12,224 nucleotides of DNA from Hemicentrotus pulcherrimus. Its lineage: Eukaryota > Echinodermata > Echinoidea > Camarodonta > Strongylocentrotidae. Position 1 is the first letter of the stretch; each line of letters opens with the position of its first letter. The notes under the pieces were generated by a model. It ran no database searches. It saw only the letters and a program-made list of their open reading frames with translations, and had not been told where the DNA came from. The position numbers were made by a program, and so were the translations under genes. The stretch lies in the NCBI GenBank assembly GCA_003118195.1, contig BEXV01006200.1, forward strand, positions 1-12,224, written 5' to 3'. Below, piece after piece: positions 7,286 to 12,224 of this stretch.

Positions 7286-7435
7286 CAAATGATGCACAGG
7301 TTAAGTTTGTGGGTTGGTAGAATGGTGTGCACATGGGTTCGGTGGATAGGTTGAATTTGTGGGTCGGTGGAATTCATTATAAGATACCTTGTGCACACAA
7401 TTCCTACCGACGCACTAAAACCTGTGCCTCATTTG
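7286..7435. mobile_element. Fold-back element with about 48-bp inverted arms
   Basis: The left arm starts CAAATGATGCACAGG (7286) and runs to GTGTGCACAT (7334). The right arm runs from TTGTGCACACAATTCC (7389) to CCTGTGCCTCATTTG (7435). They are reverse complements with about eight mismatches and two 1-base gaps. Inside the left arm, the AGGTTAAGTTTGTGGGTTGG block is duplicated at about 7351-7372 (period near 51 bp). It has the layout of a non-autonomous MITE, but no convincing target duplication is visible, so the family is not assigned. The frames at 7073-7297 and 7327-7518 are not believable genes. Confidence 0.75.
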
Positions 7436-7439
7436 TATA

Positions 7440-8270
7440 CTGGCATTGTAAATTGTCGCCCATTCAAATAAAGTTTCAAAAACATAAGTACCTACTACAA
7501 TGGTCTGTGTCTGTGTGAAAAAATAACATGGTTTGAGGACCGTTGAGTACTTAAGCACTGGAAAGCTCTAATAAGCTCTCGTAAAATTAAAAAAAGGAGC
7601 TCAGTCAATTAACAATTAATTCCATTATTAGTGATGAGGAAATAGTTCCTTTCACCAAGCTCTTGTGAAAATGAGCCTTTCTTTTACATTGTCTGTGTAA
7701 GATGTAGGTCATATTCAAGCTGTTCCCTTATTAGAGAAAATGATACTCTAAAAACTTTTGAAAAACACACAAACTTATAATAATACATTTTCACATGGAA
7801 AATTAAATGCAGTCAATATGGCCAACCATTACGTTTTTCCTGGAATTATTCCTCCAAATTATGGTAGTACGTAAATAGTAAATTTAATTTTTTTGTTTAA
7901 AAAAAAAACATACCGCACGTCAAACAACTGCCCTAAAATGTTGATTTGATAACAAACTCAATAGAAAACTAGACTTTAATTCATCATTAAGACGAATTAG
8001 GTGATACGTATGATAATGGTTTTAATAACGAATAATGCATTACAAGATTATTTTATAAAATGCTTCTCCCATTATGATCTATCAATTTGTCAAGATTAGA
8101 TTGTGTCTCCTTTATCATCATGGATCTAGGGAAGATAGATTGAAACAATATATGACCTTTGACCCTGTGCAGTGACCAGTTACACCTTTGACTCTAATTT
8201 ACATCATGAAGAACACCTTTTGACGATTTTATCTTATTCAAAGAAGTGAAAATGTAATTGATAAATAAAT
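7440..8270. other. AT-rich intergenic or intronic DNA
   Basis: I see no gene or strong repeat in this stretch. Around 8153-8215 there are TGACCTTTGACCC- and CCTTTTGACG-like words that resemble decayed dispersed repeats, too short to define. If the PX gene continues to the right, this is intron sequence. Confidence 0.5.
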
Positions 8271-8275
8271 ATCAT

Positions 8276-8330
8276 CATTTTGATAATGATAATTATCATG
8301 ATGATAACGATCATGATCACGATCAAATCC
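8276..8330. repeat. ATGAT/ATCAT palindromic simple repeat
   Basis: The segment is made of GATAATGATAATTATCATGA and GATCATGATCACGATC words. It contains the perfect palindromes ATGATAATTATCAT (14 bp) and GATCATGATC (10 bp). Confidence 0.7.
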
Positions 8331-8353
8331 AAGCAGAAATACCGGCGACATCG

Positions 8354-8431
8354 CTCACAAAAGACAGAAATGTAGAATCCAGATTTGAGAAAAAGTCATG
8401 TCCCATAGGGATTACACGCAAAAAGTAATGG
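8354..8431. repeat. Diverged repeat, copy A
   Basis: CTCACAAAAGACAGAAATGT through GTCATGTCCCATAG (8354-8408) recurs as 8820-8874 with a constant 466-bp offset and about 85-90% identity by eye. The following CCCATAGGGATTACACGCAA...AATGG is shared instead with 8641-8671. Confidence 0.83.
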
Positions 8432-8568
8432 ATTAAGTGAATATATGGTAATAATAAAGTAAAAAGGGTTGTTTATTACATTATTTGCGATTCTACGTGT
8501 TTTAATAATCAAAGGAGATGGTACAGTGAAAGGTCAAAAGGAAAAAAAAAAGTGAAGAAAAAATATTT

Positions 8569-8642
8569 AGAGAGGCCCGGACTCGAACCAGGGATCTCAA
8601 GGTCGGAAGTCAAGTGCGTTACCGATATTCCGAAACCTCTCC
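8569..8642 (-). pseudogene. tRNA-like sequence (tRNA pseudogene or SINE head)
   Basis: Read on the minus strand this is a 72-74 base tRNA-shaped sequence. It has an acceptor stem of six to seven pairs (GGAGAGG with CCTCTCT) and a sound T arm (CCTGG-TTCGAGT-CCGGG) containing a perfect B box, GGTTCGAGTCC (8589-8579). The D arm has only two sure pairs and the anticodon stem CTTGA/CCTTG is mostly unpaired. The loop would read CTTCCGA, nominally anticodon TCC (Gly). A run of six T follows within about six bases (8563-8558) and a run of ten T soon after (8551-8542), as in RNA polymerase III terminators. It is therefore more likely a decayed tRNA or tRNA-derived SINE head than a working tRNA. No 3' CCA is encoded. 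Confidence 0.65.
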
Positions 8643-8671
8643 CATAGCGATTACACGTAAACGGAAAATGG
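8641..8671. repeat. Diverged repeat, partial copy abutting the tRNA-like sequence
   Basis: CCCATAGCGATTACACGTAA...GGAAAATGG matches 8402-8431. The homology begins exactly at the 5' edge of the tRNA-like sequence, so the tRNA-like unit appears to interrupt or terminate this repeat family. Confidence 0.65.
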
Positions 8672-8819
8672 AATTCTCAAATCCTACTTTGCAAGTGAAA
8701 TATGAGCATGATCCCGGCATATGATCAAAAAATAAAGTGCGCACTGGAAAAAGCTTATTGTCTCAGCTACAACATACCCGAAGCTCAGTGAAAACAAAAA
8801 TAAAACGACGGAGATATTA

Positions 8820-8874
8820 CTCGCGAAAGACGGAAATGTAGAATCCAGTTTTGAGAAATAGTCATGTCCCATAG
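8820..8874. repeat. Diverged repeat, copy B
   Basis: It matches 8354-8408 at a fixed 466-bp offset. DNA before it (about 8737-8819, with CAGCTACAACATACC) is weakly echoed at about 8963-9045 (CAGCTAGAACATATC), so two decayed units seem to lie head to tail. The minus-strand frame 8684-8947 across this stretch has no recognisable motif. Confidence 0.8.
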
Positions 8875-9009
8875 ACAATACATGCAAAATGTGAAAAATT
8901 GACATGCCTCCTTTAATCGCAAAAATACTCCATGATGCCTTTGTCAAAATGAAAAAATGTGGACACTTTATTTGTAGAAAATTGTTTCAGCTAGAACATA
9001 TCAAAATTT

Positions 9010-9240
9010 GAAAGAAAATTGATCAATATTTACAGAGATACAATCAATTTTTTCAAAAATATGCTGACGTCATAATATGCAAATTAAATCTTTGAGTTTG
9101 GAGGCCATTATGATGATGTTATGAGTTATGAAATCATATCTCTGACTCATAATCTATCTTATGAAAAAATATTGAGAGTTACTATCTGTTGTAAAGAGTT
9201 ACAATGAATTTTGTATAGGCATGTTTTTGCCCATGTATTG
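9010..9240. other. AT-rich spacer
   Basis: No gene is seen. A small inverted pair, ATAACGCA at 9250-9257 and TGCGTTAT at 9294-9301, follows directly and encloses a short CG-rich insert. Confidence 0.5.
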
Positions 9241-9387
9241 TGGATAAAGATAACGCAGATCCGCGCGTGCTGTCAACTTTGACGGACGCCCATTGCGTTA
9301 TTAAAAGGTGACAAAATTATCAAAATGCATGGAAAAATGTGTCAAATACGATGACAGAGAAAATTCAGCGATTCTATGTTGCAAAAT

Positions 9388-9592
9388 GCTAATACGCGCA
9401 AAAAACGCGCGTGCAATCCGTGCATGCGCGTGTGCGTGAATTCTTGCCAAATGCTCCATATGATTTGGAGCATTTTAAATGCTCCATATGGCCTGAAACG
9501 TATGCAAAAAAATTTTGGAATGATTTGGAGCATTTTAAATTTTCGCGCGCGCGTTAACGCGCGGACGAATGCGCATGTGCGCATTTGCGCAC
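9388..9592. repeat. CG-rich alternating repeat with TGGAGCATTT palindromes
   Basis: Two CG-rich alternating purine-pyrimidine blocks (about 9391-9437 and 9543-9592, words such as CGCGCGCGTTAACGCGCG and TGCGCATGTGCGCA) flank an AT-rich core. In the core GATTTGGAGCATTTTAAAT occurs twice (9462-9480 and 9522-9540). GGAGCATTTTAAATGCTCC (9468-9486) is a palindrome around one central base, and AAATGCTCCA / TGGAGCATTT form a hairpin at 9449-9475. The opposite-strand frames at 9342-9584 and 9376-9606 are explained by the symmetry. Alternating CG tracts like these are prone to Z-DNA. Confidence 0.72.
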
Positions 9593-9606
9593 TTTTATTG
9601 ACCTGA

Positions 9607-9960
9607 AATTGACCAGACGGATATTGACCTTAATCAAGATAATTATGAATGAAAAATGCCTTGTCTTAAGATATCCTGCGAACAAAATCGAGGAAGAATG
9701 AAAATAACTAGACATATAATACTTGTTTGGAACAAGTATAGAGAGAAAATAAGCGAGATACTGCTTAAAAATTCTTATAAACCAATATCATGTAGATTCA
9801 TAACATTCATGGCGTGAACGAAATTCACCTTCTATAAGGCATAACCCGCATATTATGAAATTTCTGACATGAGGCCCTTATACGTAATTTTTACTATGAT
9901 GACGTCATCAAATGAAGATTACCTGTAATGTTTACTGAGCTTGTAGAGAATTGTCTTTTG
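9607..9960. other. AT-rich spacer without visible feature
   Basis: No coding frame or clear repeat is seen. ATGATGACGTCATC near 9897-9910 is a short palindrome containing a CRE-like TGACGTCA word, which alone is not evidence of regulation. Confidence 0.5.
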
Positions 9961-9964
9961 GGGC

Positions 9965-10130
9965 GTTGCAAAAAAGTTGCGTTTAAACGCAACTCCCCAA
10001 AATCAAGCGCAACTCTGGCGTTTAACTGCAAATTTGCAATTAAACGCCAGTTGCGTTCAATCCTGTTGCAAGAAAGTTGCGTTTAAACGCAAATCCCTCA
10101 AATCAAGCGCAACTCTGGCTTTTAATCGCA
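9965..10130. repeat. 100-bp tandem repeat made of palindromes
   Basis: A unit starting GTTGCAAAAAAGTTGCG at 9965 recurs at 10065, exactly 100 bp on. Copy 1 contains the 20-bp perfect palindrome AGTTGCGTTTAAACGCAACT (9975-9994); copy 2 keeps 16 bp of it. Between them, 10015-10050 is a 36-bp palindrome with a single mismatched pair, arms CTGGCGTTTAA / TTAAACGCCAG, around TGCAAATTTGCA. The word TTGCGTTTAA/TTAAACGCAA recurs on both strands. No protein or RNA gene is evident; the minus-strand frame 10057-10272 is a by-product. Confidence 0.85.
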
Positions 10131-10209
10131 GATCGAGCACAACTTTGCAATAGATTTGGAGGTAGCGCAAAATTTGCAACTGATTGGCAGTTGATTGCAA
10201 TTCTTCAAA

Positions 10210-10311
10210 ATGGCACCTGTGAATGAAGATGATGGGAGGAATGTCCCAGACAAAATAGATCAATTTGTTCATCTTTTGGAGAAAAATATCAAAAAAAGGT
10301 ACAGATTTTGA
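10210..10311 (+). CDS. Possible small first exon or short ORF, unrecognised
   Basis: An ATG with an A at -3 and G at +4 opens a 33-codon frame: MAPVNEDDGRNVPDKIDQF continuing VHLLEKNIKKR and then a stop three codons later. The product is charged and could form a helix. AAAAAAAG|GTACAG at about 10291-10304 could act as a splice donor after the basic KKR stretch, making this a first exon. It follows directly on the palindromic tandem repeat, so it might instead be the start of a mobile-element gene. I do not recognise the sequence and give it little weight. Confidence 0.2.
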   Translation: MAPVNEDDGRNVPDKIDQFVHLLEKNIKKRYRF

Positions 10312-10809
10312 AGAAAAAAACTCTGTTAATCAGATTATATTACTTGTAGCTTCAACTGCTTACTGTTTTTTACCATCGACCTGTGTACACATTTGTTCAA
10401 ATACTCTTTAAAAAAAAAATTTTTCCATAGGCTGGTGAACAAATTTAATATATTCTGCCATTTATTTCACTAAACTCCACATTATTGAATATCCATGTCA
10501 TTCAAACATCAATCTTTCTTGCTTCCCTTATAAACCAGCCATCTTCAATGGAACTCACAACCTGAATTCCAGTGAAGATAGACACCTCTCTTGCATTGTA
10601 CACAAAAATATCCATCCACTGATCTCTGCACAAAGTACCCTAAATTTTACCCACCAAGAGCTCACACTAACCTGTAACCAAAACCATTCTGAAATAATGA
10701 CAATAGTTAAAAGATCAATTCATTTGTAATCACTAATCAAGTGTGGATTTTAATTCATTTGATCCCTCGATTGTTAGGGTTTACGGAAACAGGGGGGGGG
10801 GCATCTTGA
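10312..10809. other. Non-coding spacer with poly-G tract
   Basis: AT-rich DNA with no believable frame. A run of ten G lies at 10792-10801, just before the frame that follows. Homopolymer length here may be unstable or a sequencing uncertainty. Confidence 0.5.
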
Positions 10810-11142
10810 GGCGTGGAACTAGGAGGATCAGTGAGGTTCTTTTCGGACAAAGTTCCTTATAAAATTAATCAGGATCAGGAGGGTCACAAACTCCTTCTCA
10901 ACCTCCACCGTCACATCTTGATTCCTGAAGTCAGAAGAGCCTTTGTGGATATAGATGAACTTGGGAGAGGTACCCGTGTTGTTTTGGAGTCGCATGCCAC
11001 TTTTGCTGACTGCTCCTCTTCAGCAACTCCTACAGACAAGTCCGCTTGCATCAATGTTACCAGTTCTGATAAGCCGGCTGATCATGAAACAAACGTTAAT
11101 AGAGAGAAGGAAAACAAAATCAATATTGTACAAGCACTTTAA
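10810..11142 (+). CDS. Unrecognised open frame, possible terminal exon or gene relic
   Basis: The frame is open from just after a TGA at 10807-10809 to a TAA at 11140-11142. It has no ATG near its left end (position 10813 is GTG), so if real it is an exon entered by splicing or the 3' part of a broken gene. Residues read SVRFFSDKVPYKINQDQEGH, then LLLNLHRHILIPEVRRAFVDI, then a hydrophilic tail rich in Ser, Thr, Asp, Asn and Lys ending NIVQAL. Base composition is visibly less AT-rich than the surroundings, and the amphipathic first half followed by a polar tail looks protein-like. Two AATAAA signals follow within about 240 bp. I recognise no family, and no strong splice acceptor is visible, so a retroposed or pseudogene fragment is equally possible. 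Confidence 0.3.
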   Translation, partial: GVELGGSVRFFSDKVPYKINQDQEGHKLLLNLHRHILIPEVRRAFVDIDELGRGTRVVLESHATFADCSSSATPTDKSACINVTSSDKPADHETNVNREKENKINIVQAL

Positions 11143-11335
11143 GATCTAAAGCTGACATCACAAATATATTTCTTTTGTTTTTCTTCTTGATGTTTTTTCT
11201 TCTAGTAATCTTCAAAGGGCTATTAGTTTTATATAAATTCACTATTTGCTCGACAAGAGTACATTCCTTATTTTCCATGCTTGTAAGCCCAAAGACAGAT
11301 ACCATATCCACATAGCACTTCTCATTGTCGTCTGA

Positions 11336-11381
11336 AATAAAGTGCCATATTTCGAAACATGCCTTTGATTGTATAAATAAA
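11336..11381 (+). terminator. Two AATAAA polyadenylation signals
   Basis: AATAAA occurs at 11336-11341 and at 11376-11381, about 195 and 235 bp after the stop at 11142. They would suit a 3' untranslated region of the frame upstream. In AT-rich DNA such hexamers are common, so this is weak support. Confidence 0.3.
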
Positions 11382-11467
11382 AGATCTTATTAAAAATTCA
11401 GACCAATGTTTTAAGATTAGCATTCATAAAATGTCATAGAATTTACTCCAAGTAAATTTTTAATTAC

Positions 11468-11570
11468 GCCTCCATTATCAAGTAGCCGGAGGCATTATGT
11501 TTTCGGATTGTCCGTCCGTACGTACATCTGTACGTCCGTACATACGTCTGTACGTCCGTACGTACGTCCC
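11468..11570. repeat. Dispersed-repeat head with (CCGTACGTA)n simple repeat
   Basis: GCCTCC and GGAGGC (11468-11473, 11488-11493) form a small stem. They are followed by GCATTATGTTTTCGG and then irregular CCGTACGTACATCTGTACGT units to about 11570. This type of segment, a GGAGGCATTATG lead followed by TCCGTCCGT-like units, is in my recollection a common dispersed repeat in echinoderm and other marine invertebrate genomes. Confidence 0.65.
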
Positions 11571-11576
11571 GTTCTC

Positions 11577-11783
11577 GTGATCACGTTATCTGAAAAACCG
11601 ATTGATGGATTCCTGCCAAACTTTGGTCATGTATGTATCTTGCAGAGCCGATGAACTGGTTAGATTTTGCGGTCACGAGGTCAAAGGTCACAGGGCTCAT
11701 TATGTATGGAAAAACAGCTTGTGATCGCGTTATCTGAAGAACCGATTGAAGGATTCCTGCCAAACCTTGGTCATGTATGATCT
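11577..11783. repeat. Two diverged tandem units, 144-bp period
   Basis: GTGATCACGTTATCTGAAAA...GGTCATGTATGTATCT (11577-11640) recurs as GTGATCGCGTTATCTGAAGA...GGTCATGTATGATCT (11721-11783) with about six differences in 63 bases. The sequence between includes TCACGAGGTCAAAGGTCACA. The minus-strand frame 11581-11763 shows the same duplication as two AGI-QSV-QIT blocks and is a by-product of the repeat. Confidence 0.88.
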
Positions 11784-11784
11784 C

Positions 11785-12177
11785 GGCCGTGAAATATACA
11801 TGTCAAGTGCAGTGTATAGAATACTATGATGATTTCAATTTTTTGAAAAAATTAACTCATTTGCATATTTATGGTAATTTATGCAAATAAGGTCATAAAA
11901 TTCACATTTTGGCCCATAAATCAGACATTATTCATATTTAAGCATTCTTTTTCACTACATATATTTGTTAGACCATTTGGAATAATAATACAACACACAA
12001 AAATGAAAAACCAAGGTTATTCCTTATGTTATCTATTGTTTTGATAATTTCTTATGTATTTCTTTGTTTTTTAACTAATGTATTTTATTGTTTTTGTTAT
12101 TATATTTCATTTCTAACTATAATTCAACCCCAAAATAAACACCAAAAATATAAACAAGACCAAATAACCAATGTTTT
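11785..12177. other. AT-rich DNA without visible feature
   Basis: Words such as ATTTGCATATTTATG and ATGCAAATAAGGTCA near 11860-11895 partly mirror each other, but no gene or clear element is seen. Confidence 0.5.
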
Positions 12178-12201
12178 ATCTCTTTATTTGAAAAAAGAGA
12201 T
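12178..12201. repeat. Small perfect hairpin
   Basis: ATCTCTTT (12178-12185) and AAAGAGAT (12194-12201) are exact reverse complements around the 8-base loop ATTTGAAA. In AT-rich animal DNA such a hairpin is likely incidental. Confidence 0.55.
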
Positions 12202-12224
12202 TTCTATATGTTTTGTACACAAAT

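Noticed and set aside
8569..8642. Functional glycine tRNA (anticodon TCC)
   Set aside because: The acceptor and T arms pair, but the D arm has two sure pairs and the anticodon stem is mostly mismatched, so it is reported as tRNA-like only.
9897..9910. CRE-like TGACGTCA site as a promoter element
   Set aside because: A single 8-bp match without a transcription start or gene nearby has no evidential value; the same word TGACGTCA also occurs near 9063-9070.

Overview
The window looks like a piece of an animal nuclear genome rather than bacterial or phage DNA. It is AT-rich, has no long open frames, carries exons with clean GT-AG splice sites, and is packed with short palindromic and inverted-repeat elements. 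The repeat style (fold-back elements, islands of ACATGTACATGT, a CCGTACGT block feeding into a diverged tandem repeat, runs of AGATCT and AGGCCT) suggests a marine invertebrate deuterostome. An echinoderm such as a sea urchin is my best guess, by inference only. One base is unresolved (n at 5675).

The only gene I can name by family is on the plus strand. It is a PX-domain protein of the sorting nexin type, seen as two in-frame, phase 0-0 exons at 4677-4802 and 6422-6523. They are separated by a 1.6 kb intron and join into 76 codons covering the N-terminal two thirds of a PX domain. The fold resembles the SNX5/SNX6/SNX32 group: the phosphoinositide-binding arginine of classical PX domains is replaced, while the DFxWL core is kept. 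The first exon(s) and the rest of the gene were not found and probably lie outside the window.

Layout: 1-455 is a degenerate array of self-complementary hexamers. 510-1600 is a mosaic of inverted and direct duplications. 1600-2240 is a purine-biased stretch without a recognisable gene. 2370-3880 holds nested repeats, including a two-copy repeat that occurs both direct and inverted, and a 109-bp fold-back hairpin. 3880-6523 is the exon-bearing part. 6524-7440 holds a complete Harbinger-like MITE with a TAA target duplication, a CCGGTAATTACCGG palindrome pair and a second fold-back element. 8340-9010 holds diverged copies of one repeat interrupted by a tRNA-like sequence on the minus strand. 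9380-10140 has a CG-rich alternating purine-pyrimidine block and a 100-bp tandem repeat built from near-perfect palindromes. 10210-11142 has two unrecognised plus-strand open frames, the second followed by two AATAAA signals. 11465-11785 is a dispersed repeat of tandem structure, and the window ends in AT-rich DNA with a small hairpin.

I found no operon, CRISPR array, phage module or complete mobile-element protein. The interest lies in the density and architecture of non-autonomous palindromic elements in and around the introns of a trafficking gene, and in the unidentified frame at 10810-11142.
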